A stretch of DNA of 64,000 bases. Source: an uncultured Clostridia bacterium. GTDB taxonomy: Bacteria; Bacillota; Clostridia; Christensenellales; CAG-138. This document shows, piece by piece, positions 1 to 8,296 of the stretch (positions within the stretch are counted from its first letter, which is position 1; each line of letters starts with the position of its first letter). Below the pieces are notes generated by a model. The model had not been told where the DNA came from, did not search any database, and saw only the letters and a program-made list of their open reading frames with translations. Location: assembly GCA_934633695.1 (NCBI GenBank), contig CAKTYT010000004.1:1-64000 (forward strand), given 5' to 3'. The translations under genes and the position numbers were made by a program.

Positions 1-320
1 CCCACGCCGGTACCCACACCCGTGCCCACGCCGGTACCCACACCCGTGCCCACGCCGGTACCCACACCCGTGCCCACGCCGGTACCCACACCCGTGCCCA
101 CACCCGTGCCCACGCCGGTACCCACACCCGTGCCCACGCCGGTGCCCACACCCGGACCTACGGATGAACCCATCGAGCCCACACCCGGACCTACGGATGA
201 GCCCGTTGAACCCACACCCGGACCTACGGATGAGCCCGTTGAACCCACACCCGTACCTACGGATGAACCCGTTGAACCCACACCCGGACCTACGGACGAA
301 CCCGTTATACCTACTCCCGA
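1..320 (+). repeat. In-frame tandem repeats (24-bp then 33-bp units)
   Basis: Bases 1-156 are built from a 24-bp unit (two 12-bp halves, each coding PTPV), with one half-unit at 97-108. Bases 157-320 hold a 33-bp unit coding PTDEPVEPTPG, about five copies with few changes. Near-identity of the copies at DNA level suggests recent expansion by slippage or unequal recombination. The window begins inside the array, so the copy number is not known. Confidence 0.9.
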
Positions 321-432
321 ACCCACGACACCTCCCACACCACCCACCGGTGCGATAAGCATCATCGGTGCAGGCCTTGCAGCAATTGTTGCAGGTGCAG
401 GCGTTGTAATCTTCAGGAAGAAGGAAGACTAA
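1..432 (+). CDS. C-terminal part of a cell-surface protein with PTPV repeats and a sortase signal (5' end outside window)
   Basis: The reading frame is open from base 1, so the start lies outside the window. It encodes about 50 residues of PTPV repeats, then five 11-residue units of the type PTDEPVEPTPG. The end is a classic wall-sorting tail: TPPTG, a hydrophobic stretch (about 20 residues) and RKKED. TPPTG fits the xPxTG class of Clostridia sortase signals, such as the (S/P)PxTG sites of Clostridioides difficile SrtB. The Pro/Thr-rich stalk probably spans the wall and presents an N-terminal domain not visible here. A class B sortase is encoded at 31671-33575, but no direct link is shown. 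Function of the missing domain is unknown. Confidence 0.8.
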   Translation, partial: PTPVPTPVPTPVPTPVPTPVPTPVPTPVPTPVPTPVPTPVPTPVPTPVPTPGPTDEPIEPTPGPTDEPVEPTPGPTDEPVEPTPVPTDEPVEPTPGPTDEPVIPTPEPTTPPTPPTGAISIIGAGLAAIVAGAGVVIFRKKED

Positions 433-444
433 TTTAAACTTGTG

Positions 445-477
445 ACGGCGAAGGCAGACAATGCTTTCGCCGTTTTC
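445..477 (+). terminator. Terminator after the surface protein gene
   Basis: The arms ACGGCGAA (445-452) and TTCGCCGT (466-473) form a stem, followed by a T-rich run. It lies 12 bases after the stop codon at 430-432. Confidence 0.75.
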
Positions 478-479
478 TG

Positions 480-929
480 TTGAATAAAAAGACAAAAACA
501 AATGTGATTATACGAGAACATGAAGATGTGGATGAGTATGCATGGCTTGTTTGCAGAGCAGAAGCATTCTTAGACAGCTCATGTTTTGATGATGTTAAAA
601 CATGCGTCGAGAAATATGAAGGAGGAACACTCCGCCTCGTTGCCGGACATGACAGAAGACTCATCGGGATTATCGAAGCAAAAATGAATTTGATTTCCCT
701 CCGGGGAAGTTGCAGCAGCAGAGGGGCAGTTCTATGGAATCTCGGGGTGATTAGGGCGTACGGAGGTCTTGAAATTGCAAATAGGTTGTGGACAGGGCTA
801 TCATGTAGACTTAAATGCAGGAAGATTTCATATTGCGAAGTATGGACGCAGCTGGATGAGCCTGCAAGTAAATTTTACCAAAACGCAGGGGGACGCTTAT
901 CTTCGAGGCCCTTATGGAACAACACTTAA
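480..929 (+). CDS. GNAT-like acetyltransferase, degenerate
   Basis: The 149-residue product has the layout of a GNAT N-acetyltransferase: an opening VIIREHED, a strand LRLVAGHDRRLIGIIEAK, the beta-4 segment AVLWNLGVIRAYG, and the closing EVWTQ...ASKFYQNAGG. The acetyl-CoA loop, normally R/Q-x-x-G-x-G/A, reads AYGGLEIANR, so binding may be weakened. The start is uncertain. TTG at 480 falls in the T-run of the upstream terminator and lacks a ribosome site; GTG in front of IIREH is an alternative, and the first ATG is 68 codons in. Substrate unknown. It may be a decaying gene. Confidence 0.55.
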   Translation: MNKKTKTNVIIREHEDVDEYAWLVCRAEAFLDSSCFDDVKTCVEKYEGGTLRLVAGHDRRLIGIIEAKMNLISLRGSCSSRGAVLWNLGVIRAYGGLEIANRLWTGLSCRLKCRKISYCEVWTQLDEPASKFYQNAGGRLSSRPLWNNT

Positions 930-934
930 AATGA

Positions 935-968
935 GACGCAGCCGCTGAATTTCTTCAGCAGCTGCGTC
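935..968. terminator. Strong hairpin between convergent genes
   Basis: GACGCAGC pairs with GCTGCGTC, with an inner CTGAA/TTCAG stem. It lies just past the GNAT gene and 38 bases past the minus-strand membrane gene. The flanking T-runs are poor, so termination is only likely. Confidence 0.5.
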
Positions 969-1005
969 AATCTGTTGCAGAGAATTTATAGGGAGGATTG
1001 AATAT

Positions 1006-1548
1006 TCATCGGTTTTTTTGCATGAGAAAAGAACGAAGGCTCCTGTCAAAGGCATTGACACAGAGAGAGTAGATGACCTCATAAGCAACGAAGAATAGTT
1101 CGATTGCAACGATAATAACCCATGTGGGAAATTCAGGTATCAATGCGAACAGATCGGTATCGAATACCTTAAATGCGATGACTATACCAGCAATGCCGAT
1201 AATGTTGCAGGTTATCAGCTTTAGTATGAATGCGATGAGCTTGTCCCGTGACAGCTTGTCTATCCCGAATTTAATGAATCCATATAGACCGAAAAAGCCA
1301 AGGTAGAGTATCGAATAAATTTTATTGGACGAGAGAATGAGAGACAACGCACCGCAAACAATGTAGCTGAGGATTGCATATCCGACGCTGCGTTTTTCAT
1401 TGAGAGGAATCCACAGCGTGAGTGAGGCCGCAAACAGCAGTCCGATTCGACCCGTCGGCAGCATGGAGGCGGCATAAACAAGGAGCGTACTGATTGCAGC
1501 ACTCATTGCAGCCAAAGTGAGCTTTGTTGCAGAAGAAACTTTTTTCAT
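1006..1548 (-). CDS. Small integral membrane protein, unknown
   Basis: Starting at the ATG at 1548 (MKKVSSATK), the product has 180 residues with about five hydrophobic segments and a basic tail. Start choice: this ATG overlaps the stop of the DnaJ-like gene as ATGA, the usual sign of translational coupling, and the longer reading frame only adds residues that overlap the DnaJ-like gene. The style (short helices, Gly/Ala-rich) resembles small conserved membrane proteins of Clostridia. I do not recognise a specific family. It is the last gene of the DUF5685/DnaJ-like trio. Confidence 0.65.
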   Translation of the reverse strand: MKKVSSATKLTLAAMSAAISTLLVYAASMLPTGRIGLLFAASLTLWIPLNEKRSVGYAILSYIVCGALSLILSSNKIYSILYLGFFGLYGFIKFGIDKLSRDKLIAFILKLITCNIIGIAGIVIAFKVFDTDLFALIPEFPTWVIIVAIELFFVAYEVIYSLCVNAFDRSLRSFLMQKNR

Positions 1549-2195
1549 CAGCAGCACCTGATTAAGTCTCCGCCCATGCATTCGCAGCAGGAATCCATAC
1601 ACCAGAGGGTAGTACAGACGTTGCAGGCGGTCGAACAAGAGTCGGAATTGCCGGTATTGTTGTTGTAATTGTGATAGCTTCGAGAGCCGCGGTTCATAAG
1701 TACATCATATGCACGGCGGTATTCTGTATTGCCGGGCTCCATGTTGACGGCTTGCTGAAGATGGCTGTATGCGGTGGAATAGTCACCCATGCGGAAACTT
1801 ATTACGCCGTAAAGGTAGAACCATTCTGCACTGCGTGTGCCGATTGCTTCGAGTACAGCGGCGGCCTCGCGGAGCTTGCCTGCATTCATAAGGCTTCGCA
1901 CACGGGAAAACTCTTGTGCATACTGCCCGGAGTATTCGCTGCTGCTGTTTGAGTACGATGAATTATGTGAACCTTCGCCGTAGGAATATTCACCTGCACT
2001 CTTTCTACCCGCACGTTCCTTTTGAATAGTGTCGTAAGCAAGGTTGATTTCCTTCAGTTTTTCAGCTGCAAGGTCCTTGAGGGGATTGTCACCATAATGG
2101 TCGGGGTGATATTTTTTGACGAGTTTCAGATAGGCGGCTCTTATGACACTGTCGCTGTCACTTTCAGATACGCCCAAGACCTTATAAGGGTTCAT
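1548..2195 (-). CDS. DnaJ-domain protein with TPR-like region and Cys-rich tail
   Basis: An N-terminal J domain (about residues 1-65) begins MNPYKVLGVSESD and carries HPD in KKYHPDHYG, the motif that stimulates Hsp70 ATPase. A Gly/Ser/Tyr linker follows, then a helical repeat region (about 95-175) including EWFYLYGVISFRMGDYSTA, which looks TPR-like. The end is a Cys-rich tail with eight cysteines in the last 30 residues or so, a possible metal site. It lacks the zinc-finger and C-terminal domains of true DnaJ, so it is a specialised J protein. GAAAGGA precedes the start. Its upstream neighbour is the DUF5685 gene, 23 bases away. Confidence 0.8.
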   Translation of the reverse strand: MNPYKVLGVSESDSDSVIRAAYLKLVKKYHPDHYGDNPLKDLAAEKLKEINLAYDTIQKERAGRKSAGEYSYGEGSHNSSYSNSSSEYSGQYAQEFSRVRSLMNAGKLREAAAVLEAIGTRSAEWFYLYGVISFRMGDYSTAYSHLQQAVNMEPGNTEYRRAYDVLMNRGSRSYHNYNNNTGNSDSCSTACNVCTTLWCMDSCCECMGGDLIRCC

Positions 2196-2218
2196 GCATT
2201 TTATCCTTTCAATTGCAA

Positions 2219-3085
2219 TTAATCATGTTTATCGAATTTATCGGAAGCAGCAGGTGAAGCTTTTCCCACATGGTTCAGCACTTTATCACAAACGCCGAAC
2301 AAACCCTCCGTTACAATATTTTCGACGATACTGCCCTCACTCTCCATATCAAGCAAATTATATGCACTTATTGCAGAATTTATCGAAATATTCATTATCA
2401 ACTCGGCTTCGTTCATTGCCGACGAGGAGAGAACGAAGGGATTGTAAAGCCCGTGTTTTGCATCGTCACATTTATCATCCCACGCATCGGCAAGGTAGAT
2501 AAATCGTCCGACGTAAAAACCTAATTCGCCGAGAACGGGCAAAATGTGTTCATCGGATACGGGAGAGAGCAGCAAGATGTTTTTTAAAAGACTGCCGAAG
2601 CAGTTTGCAGGAATGTCCGGTGAAGTAATCCTTTTTCTTTCAATTTCTGCAAGCTCAGCCAAACCGCTCTCTATCACACGACAAACGTCAGGGTATTGCT
2701 CTTTCGCTTTTTTGAATGCGGAGAAGAGAGGGAGTTTTAGTAAAGAACGCAGCGGTTTTTTGTCGGCAACGTCATCTTGAAGTTTGTTGTAAGAAAGCAG
2801 CACGCAGGCTCCTGCCGCAAAGCTCATCTGCGGTGAAGGGGAAAAGACCATCGGTTTCTTCCTTGAGCAGGGCTTGAACGGGCAGCGGTGCAGCGTTGCC
2901 GGTTGAGCGTTGCCTGTGCCGCAAAGCACGAGGGCGAGGAAGGTGCAGTCATAACTCAAACAGCAACGGGAAGCAAGTCCGTATTCTTTGCCGAGAGCAT
3001 GACAAAGCCCACAGTAAAAGGCATCATATCTTGTTTTCTCCCAAACCCTGAGATTCGGGACGTTTGGTCTGACATATCCGAACAA
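2219..3085 (-). CDS. DUF5685 family protein
   Basis: The 288-residue product opens MFGYVRPNVPNLRVWEKTRY and then FYCGLCHALGKEYG, the hallmark of DUF5685. Further Cys residues (CCLSYDC, HRCPFKPCSRKKP) suggest metal binding. The remainder is helical, with a conserved-looking YLADAWDDKCDDAKHGLYNPF segment reminiscent of Asp-rich helical enzymes. The function is unknown. The start is TTG, supported by CGGAGGTG eight bases upstream. Being packed with a J-domain protein and a membrane protein suggests a shared process. Confidence 0.7.
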   Translation of the reverse strand: MFGYVRPNVPNLRVWEKTRYDAFYCGLCHALGKEYGLASRCCLSYDCTFLALVLCGTGNAQPATLHRCPFKPCSRKKPMVFSPSPQMSFAAGACVLLSYNKLQDDVADKKPLRSLLKLPLFSAFKKAKEQYPDVCRVIESGLAELAEIERKRITSPDIPANCFGSLLKNILLLSPVSDEHILPVLGELGFYVGRFIYLADAWDDKCDDAKHGLYNPFVLSSSAMNEAELIMNISINSAISAYNLLDMESEGSIVENIVTEGLFGVCDKVLNHVGKASPAASDKFDKHD

Positions 3086-3261
3086 ATTGCACCTCCGAGC
3101 ATGTATGCATTATAATGTAAAAACAACTTTTTTTCAACAGCCTCTGCATGATTTTGCGTTCATTCGTTACCCCAAAATATGGGAATGTGCGAAACAAATA
3201 ATATATAACTGGAAAAGAAAACATTTTTCGCCTGAAAATGCCACATTTTATTCAAAAGCAC

Positions 3262-3290
3262 TTCCAATTCCGATATAAATTTGTTATAAT
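3262..3290 (+). promoter_or_regulatory. Promoter of the nucleoside importer operon
   Basis: TATAAT at 3285-3290 with a weak -35 (TTCCAA, 3262-3267) and 17 bases between. A small GGGAG/CTCCC hairpin (3303-3317) lies between the promoter and the AGGAGGA ribosome site. Confidence 0.6.
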
Positions 3291-3335
3291 GTCCCTAATA
3301 CGGGAGCACGACTCCCAAAATAGGAGGAAAATAAA

Positions 3336-4466
3336 ATGAAAAAACTGTTGGCAGTTCTGCTCGCAGCACTCATGCTCGTACCCTTCGTGACCGCTTGCGG
3401 CACAAAGGATTTCGAGATTGCCCTCATTACAGATAAGGGTAATATCGATGATAAGAGCTTCAACCAGGGTGCATGGGAAGGCGTTGTCGCTTTCGCTGAT
3501 GCAAACAAAATTTCCAAAAAGTACTACAAACCCGAAGATGCAACCGATGATGCATACCTTGCAGCCATTACCCTTGCTGTTGAAGCAGGTGCAAAGGTCG
3601 TTGTATGCCCCGGTTATCTCTTCGAACCGGCCGTTTACAATGCACAGACCATGTATCCGGACGTAAAGTTCATCATCCTTGACGGTCAGCCTCACACCGC
3701 TGATTATACGGATTTCAAGACCGAAGCAAACGTTGCTTCAGTTATGTACGCTGAACAGGAATCCGGCTATCTTGCAGGCTATGCAGCAGTCAAGGACGGC
3801 TACCGTTCCCTCGGCTTCATGGGTGGTATGGCAGTTCCCGCAGTTCAGGCTTTCGGCTACGGTTATCTCCAGGGCATTAATGATGCTGCAAAGGAGCTTG
3901 ATCTCACCGCTGACGAAATCACCGTAAAGTATCACTACACCGGTGACTTTGCAGAAACCGACACAAATAAGGCAACTGCAAAGGCTATGTACGAATCCGG
4001 CGTTGAAGTTATCTTCGCATGCGGCGGTTCCGTAGGTAAGAGCGTTATGGCGGCAGCAGCCGAAGCCGGCAAAAAGGTTATCGGCGTTGATGTTGACCAG
4101 AGGTATGACAGCGAAACCGTTATCACTTCTGCAACCAAGGGTCTCGGAGCTTCTGTAACTCAGGTTCTTGAATCCATCTATAAGACCAATGATTTTGCTG
4201 AGAAGTTCGGCGGTAAAACCACCTATTTCAATGCGGCAAATGACGGCGTAGGTCTTCCCACAGAGGTTCTCGACGGCAATGGCACTGCATTTGACAGGTT
4301 CAACGAATTTGATGCAGCTGCATACGAAGCGATCTTTGCAAAGCTCGTTGACGGCACTGTTGCTCCCATCAGGACCATCACCGTTGCAGATGCAAACGGT
4401 TACGCAACTGCTGACGAACTCGTAAATGGTCTTAACCTCACAATCAAGGTCGAATGCGTTCAGTAA
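3336..4466 (+). CDS. BMP-family nucleoside-binding lipoprotein
   Basis: A lipoprotein signal peptide ends at VTAC with Cys21 as the lipidation site. The mature part is a BMP/PnrA substrate-binding protein of 376 residues with typical blocks: ALITDKGNIDDKSFNQGAWEG, YLAGYAAV, GFMGGMAVPAVQAFGYGY, and VIGVDVDQ. This family binds purine or other nucleosides for an ABC importer. It is followed by its ATPase and two permeases, then by thymidine kinase, which supports nucleoside uptake. A terminator-like hairpin after it (4509-4545) would make this gene more strongly expressed than the transporter genes. AGGAGGA lies ahead of the ATG. Confidence 0.88.
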   Translation: MKKLLAVLLAALMLVPFVTACGTKDFEIALITDKGNIDDKSFNQGAWEGVVAFADANKISKKYYKPEDATDDAYLAAITLAVEAGAKVVVCPGYLFEPAVYNAQTMYPDVKFIILDGQPHTADYTDFKTEANVASVMYAEQESGYLAGYAAVKDGYRSLGFMGGMAVPAVQAFGYGYLQGINDAAKELDLTADEITVKYHYTGDFAETDTNKATAKAMYESGVEVIFACGGSVGKSVMAAAAEAGKKVIGVDVDQRYDSETVITSATKGLGASVTQVLESIYKTNDFAEKFGGKTTYFNAANDGVGLPTEVLDGNGTAFDRFNEFDAAAYEAIFAKLVDGTVAPIRTITVADANGYATADELVNGLNLTIKVECVQ

Positions 4467-4508
4467 TCGATGACGGAATCTCAATCGGCCTGAGATTTAT
4501 GTAAGTTG

Positions 4509-4545
4509 AAGCATGAGGAAGGGCTACACCTTCTTCATGCTTTTT
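4509..4545 (+). terminator. Partial terminator between binding protein and ABC genes
   Basis: A 14-bp stem (4509-4522 with 4529-4542) with one G-U pair is followed by TTTTT. It sits inside an apparent operon, so it probably lets only part of the transcripts continue. Confidence 0.75.
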
Positions 4546-4591
4546 AGAGTTTTGGAGTCTATTCGCTCCGTTCAACAGAAAGAGGTGCAGG

Positions 4592-6121
4592 GTGGAAAAC
4601 AATATTATCGAAATGCTCCACATCACAAAGGAATTCCCCGGTATTGTTGCGAACGACGACATAAGTATTTCCCTTAGAAAAGGCGAAATTCACGCTCTTC
4701 TCGGCGAAAACGGTGCCGGTAAATCGACGCTCATGAGCGTGCTTTTCGGGTTGTACAATGCCGAAAAGGGTGAAATAAGAATGAACGGCAAACCCGTTGC
4801 AATCAATGATCCGAACGATGCGACAAGGCTTGGCATCGGTATGGTTCATCAGCATTTTAAACTTGTCGAATGCTTTACCGTGCTGGAGAACATTATTCTC
4901 GGTGTTGAGCCGCAGTCGATGGGTTTTTTGAAAACAAACGAGGCGAGGGAAAGGGTTCTTGCCCTCAGCGAAAAATACGGCATGAAAATTGACCCCGATG
5001 CGGTGGTTGAGGATATAACAGTCGGTATGCAGCAGCGAACAGAAATACTCAAGATGCTGTACCGAAACAACGAGGTTTTGATTTTTGATGAGCCTACAGC
5101 AGTGCTTACACCGCAGGAGATACGTGAGCTTATGGACATTATCCGCGGATTCGCAAGGGAAGGCAAATCAATTCTTTTCATTTCACACAAGCTGAATGAG
5201 ATTCTGGAGGTTGCAGACAGATGCACAGTTCTTCGCAAAGGCAAATGCGTAGGCACGGTTCAGGTCAAAGATACGACGGCTGCCGAGTTGAGCAGGATGA
5301 TGGTCGGAAGAGATGTTGAACTGACCGTTAAAAAGGGAGAACCTCAAATCGGCGAAACAGTCCTGAAAGTTGAAAACCTGACTGTTCCATCAAAAATCCA
5401 TAAAGGAAAAAATTCGGTCAACAATGTTTCCTTCGAAGTCCGTGCAGGCGAAATCGTTTGCCTTGCAGGCATCGACGGCAACGGACAAACAGAGCTTGTT
5501 TCGGCCGTCACAGGTCTTGAAAGGCAGAGCAGCGGCAAAATTACCCTGATGAACAAAGATATTTCGCATTCATCTGTCAGAAAGCGTTCAAAACTCGGCA
5601 TGAGCCATATTCCGGAAGACAGACAAAAATATGGTCTGGTACTTGATTTCTCACTCGCAGATAACATGGTTTTGCAGCGTTATTGGGAACCGGAGTTCCG
5701 CAAAGGCTGCTTCATAAAAAAAGACAGGGTAAATGAATATGCGTGTGAACTTATAGACCGTTTTGACGTTCGATGCGGCGAAGGTCCTGCCTCGACCGCC
5801 AGGAGCATGTCAGGAGGCAATCAGCAGAAGGCAATTGTCGCAAGAGAAATGGACAGGCAGCATGAGCTGCTCGTTGCGGTTCAGCCGACGAGGGGACTTG
5901 ATGTAGGTGCGATCGAATACATACACAAGCGTATTGTTGAAGAACGCGATGCAGGCAGAGCAGTTCTTCTCGTTTCGCTCGAGCTTGACGAGGTTATGAA
6001 TGTTTCAGACAGAATTCTCGTCATGCACGGCGGTGAAATCGTCGGTGAATTCAATCCCAAAGAAGTGAGCGTTGAAAAGCTCGGTCTCTACATGGCGGGC
6101 AATAAACGCGATGCGAACTGA
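4592..6121 (+). CDS. Nucleoside ABC transporter ATP-binding protein (two ATPase domains)
   Basis: The 509-residue protein has two fused ABC domains, as in the sugar/nucleoside importers. Domain 1 has Walker A GENGAGKST (38-46), signature-like VGMQQRTEIL, Walker B VLIFDEPTAVLTP and switch SHKL. Domain 2 has a degenerate P-loop (GIDGNGQTE, near 293) but a normal SGGNQQK signature (near 407), again typical of this subfamily. It powers the permeases encoded next. The start is GTG at 4592 with AGAGGTG upstream. It is closest in type to the B. subtilis NupO class. Confidence 0.88.
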   Translation: MENNIIEMLHITKEFPGIVANDDISISLRKGEIHALLGENGAGKSTLMSVLFGLYNAEKGEIRMNGKPVAINDPNDATRLGIGMVHQHFKLVECFTVLENIILGVEPQSMGFLKTNEARERVLALSEKYGMKIDPDAVVEDITVGMQQRTEILKMLYRNNEVLIFDEPTAVLTPQEIRELMDIIRGFAREGKSILFISHKLNEILEVADRCTVLRKGKCVGTVQVKDTTAAELSRMMVGRDVELTVKKGEPQIGETVLKVENLTVPSKIHKGKNSVNNVSFEVRAGEIVCLAGIDGNGQTELVSAVTGLERQSSGKITLMNKDISHSSVRKRSKLGMSHIPEDRQKYGLVLDFSLADNMVLQRYWEPEFRKGCFIKKDRVNEYACELIDRFDVRCGEGPASTARSMSGGNQQKAIVAREMDRQHELLVAVQPTRGLDVGAIEYIHKRIVEERDAGRAVLLVSLELDEVMNVSDRILVMHGGEIVGEFNPKEVSVEKLGLYMAGNKRDAN

Positions 6122-6134
6122 ACGGAGGAACAAG

Positions 6135-7280
6135 GTGAAAAAAGAAAACACAGGTGTCAAACAATTTATAATGAACATTGTTCCGTCGCTCACGGCGATA
6201 GCGGTTGGATTGGTGTTCGGATTCCTTGTAATGCTCGTTTCGTCACCGGCGGATGCCTTCGGCGGATTTGCAACGCTTCTGACCAGGGGCTTTGTTAAGA
6301 TGAGCGATGTACTTTTCTACGCAACGCCGATAATAATGACGGGCCTTTCAGTAGGCTTTGCGTATAAGATGGGCCTCTTCAATATCGGTGCATCGGGACA
6401 GTACACAATGGGCATGTTTTTTGCAATGTACGTTGCATTCATGGTACCGCTCCCCGCATCGATCCATTGGATCGCCTGTTGCCTTGCGGCAATTATCGGC
6501 GGTATGCTGTGGGGTGCAATTCCGGGCATATTCAAAGCGTTGCTTAACATAAACGAGGTTATTACTTCAATCATGTTTAACTATATTGGGATGTATGTTG
6601 TCGATGAGCTTATCAGCAGCAATGCGACAATGTATATTGCAATTAAGGCACGCACTGCATATATTCCGCAGGATGTACAGCTCCCGTCGCTGAGCGGAGG
6701 CAGGACAAACCTCAATATCGGCACGATAATTGCAGTTGTGCTTGCAGTTGTGCTTTTCGTTGTCTTGATGAAAACGACTTTCGGCTACGAGCTTCGTGCA
6801 ACAGGCTTCAATAAATTCGCCGCAAAGTATGCGGGCATGAACAGTAAGCGGAATATTATCGTCACAATGATGATTGCAGGTGCATTGGCGGGTCTGGGCG
6901 GTGCGTTGTACATACTTTCGCCTTCTACAATTGCGGGGGGAAGCATGACTTATGAACCGATTAATATTATCGCCGATGAGGGGTTTAATGGCATTGCGGT
7001 CGCACTTCTCGGCTGTTCAAATCCCATAGGCGTTGTGTTTGCGGCACTGTTCGTCTCTTTCATACAGCGCGGCGGTACGGCGGCAGTAGCATATAAACCC
7101 GAAATTATCGATGTCATGATTGCTGTCATAATCTACTTCTCTGCATTTGCAATGGTTCTGCGTGAAAAGTTTAAAGCAAAAAGAAAAAATAAAAGGATTA
7201 AGACAGACGAGCAGAAGCTCGACCTTGCCTCACAGCAGGTTGAAGCGGACAGCGAAACAGTAGAAGGAGCAGAGGGGTAA
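6135..7280 (+). CDS. Nucleoside ABC transporter permease 1
   Basis: The product has about 381 residues with some ten hydrophobic segments and the BPD_transp_2 family look (for example YKMGLFNIGASGQYTMG, FKALLNINEVITSIMFNYIG). GTG at 6135 is chosen as start because GGAGG lies six bases upstream; a start at 6072 would overlap the ATPase gene by 50 bases. The C-terminal tail is charged and cytoplasmic. It pairs with the next permease to form the membrane channel. Confidence 0.85.
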   Translation: MKKENTGVKQFIMNIVPSLTAIAVGLVFGFLVMLVSSPADAFGGFATLLTRGFVKMSDVLFYATPIIMTGLSVGFAYKMGLFNIGASGQYTMGMFFAMYVAFMVPLPASIHWIACCLAAIIGGMLWGAIPGIFKALLNINEVITSIMFNYIGMYVVDELISSNATMYIAIKARTAYIPQDVQLPSLSGGRTNLNIGTIIAVVLAVVLFVVLMKTTFGYELRATGFNKFAAKYAGMNSKRNIIVTMMIAGALAGLGGALYILSPSTIAGGSMTYEPINIIADEGFNGIAVALLGCSNPIGVVFAALFVSFIQRGGTAAVAYKPEIIDVMIAVIIYFSAFAMVLREKFKAKRKNKRIKTDEQKLDLASQQVEADSETVEGAEG

Positions 7281-7284
7281 TAGT

Positions 7285-8250
7285 ATGGATATTGTTTATT
7301 TTCTCGTTCAGAATACGCTGCCGGTTGCAATTCCGCTGTTGCTGGTTGCACTGGGCGGAATGTTTGCAGAACGCAGCGGTGTGATCAACCTTGCTCTTGA
7401 GGGCATTATGCTTGTCGGAGCGTTCTTTGGCTGCCTTGTTACCTACTATATCGGCAAAACAAATGTGAATGCTCAACTGATTCTGTTGATCGCATTGCTT
7501 GCGGCAGGTATTGCAGGTGCGGTCTATTCGCTTGCACTGTCATTCGCAGCGGTGAATATGAAGGCTGACCAGACGATTGTGGGTACGGCGATGAATATGC
7601 TCGTTCCGGCACTCGTTTTGCTCATAAGCAAGATGTTCTTCATGAGCGATGGTATAACGACTACAACGAGTTTTTATATTAAATCCGTCCCGTTTCTCGG
7701 GGAAATCCCTGTTGTCGGCGAATTGTTCTTCAAAAAAACCTACATGACGGTATACATCGGTTTTGCTCTGCTCATTGTTGCACATATACTTTTGTATAAG
7801 ACTGCATTTGGTCTCCGTCTCCGCTCCTGTGGCGAACATCCCCAGGCTGCTGACTCGGTTGGCATAAATGTTTATAAAATGCGTTATGCCGGCGTAACGA
7901 TTTCGGGTCTTCTCGGCGGTTTGGGCGGATTTGCATACGCTGTTGGAGTCATGGACGGCAACTGCAACGGTCACACCGGTGTCGCAGGCTTCGGTTTCCT
8001 TGCCCTTGCGGTAATGATATTCGGTAAATGGAAACCGTTTCGCATACTGTTTGCGGCATTGTTCTTTGCATTCCTGCGTCAGGTTGCAAATTCGGTAATG
8101 CTGATTCCGTTCCTTAACAACCTGCATATTCCCAAAGTCTTCTATAATACGCTTCCGTATGTTGCAACGATGGTTGTTCTCGCCTTTACATCTAAAAGGT
8201 CGCGAGCACCCAAGGCGGAAGGCATACCATACGATAAAGGTACAAGATGA
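7285..8250 (+). CDS. Nucleoside ABC transporter permease 2
   Basis: A 321-residue membrane protein of the BPD_transp_2 family, containing FAERSGVINLALEGIMLVGAF and LRSCGEHPQAADSVGI, both typical of the second nucleoside permease. It starts four bases after permease 1, so translation is probably coupled. Confidence 0.85.
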   Translation: MDIVYFLVQNTLPVAIPLLLVALGGMFAERSGVINLALEGIMLVGAFFGCLVTYYIGKTNVNAQLILLIALLAAGIAGAVYSLALSFAAVNMKADQTIVGTAMNMLVPALVLLISKMFFMSDGITTTTSFYIKSVPFLGEIPVVGELFFKKTYMTVYIGFALLIVAHILLYKTAFGLRLRSCGEHPQAADSVGINVYKMRYAGVTISGLLGGLGGFAYAVGVMDGNCNGHTGVAGFGFLALAVMIFGKWKPFRILFAALFFAFLRQVANSVMLIPFLNNLHIPKVFYNTLPYVATMVVLAFTSKRSRAPKAEGIPYDKGTR

Positions 8251-8255
8251 GGTAC

Positions 8256-8287
8256 TGCTTCGCCGGAGCGTGTACTTCGGCGAAGCA
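8256..8287 (+). promoter_or_regulatory. Hairpin just upstream of the tdk start
   Basis: TGCTTCGCCG (8256-8265) pairs perfectly with CGGCGAAGCA (8278-8287), giving a 10-bp stem with a 12-base loop. No T-run follows; the tdk ATG is ten bases on. It could be an RNA-stability or translation-control element. Confidence 0.6.
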
Positions 8288-8296
8288 ATAAAGATT

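Noticed and set aside
912..1109. Minus-strand 65-codon frame at the end of the GNAT gene
   Set aside because: It overlaps the 3' end of the membrane protein gene in another frame and has no ribosome site.
8159..8296. N-terminal extension of thymidine kinase
   Set aside because: It overlaps the permease gene and the tdk hairpin; the family starts at the KLYFRYGAMSSSKT block.
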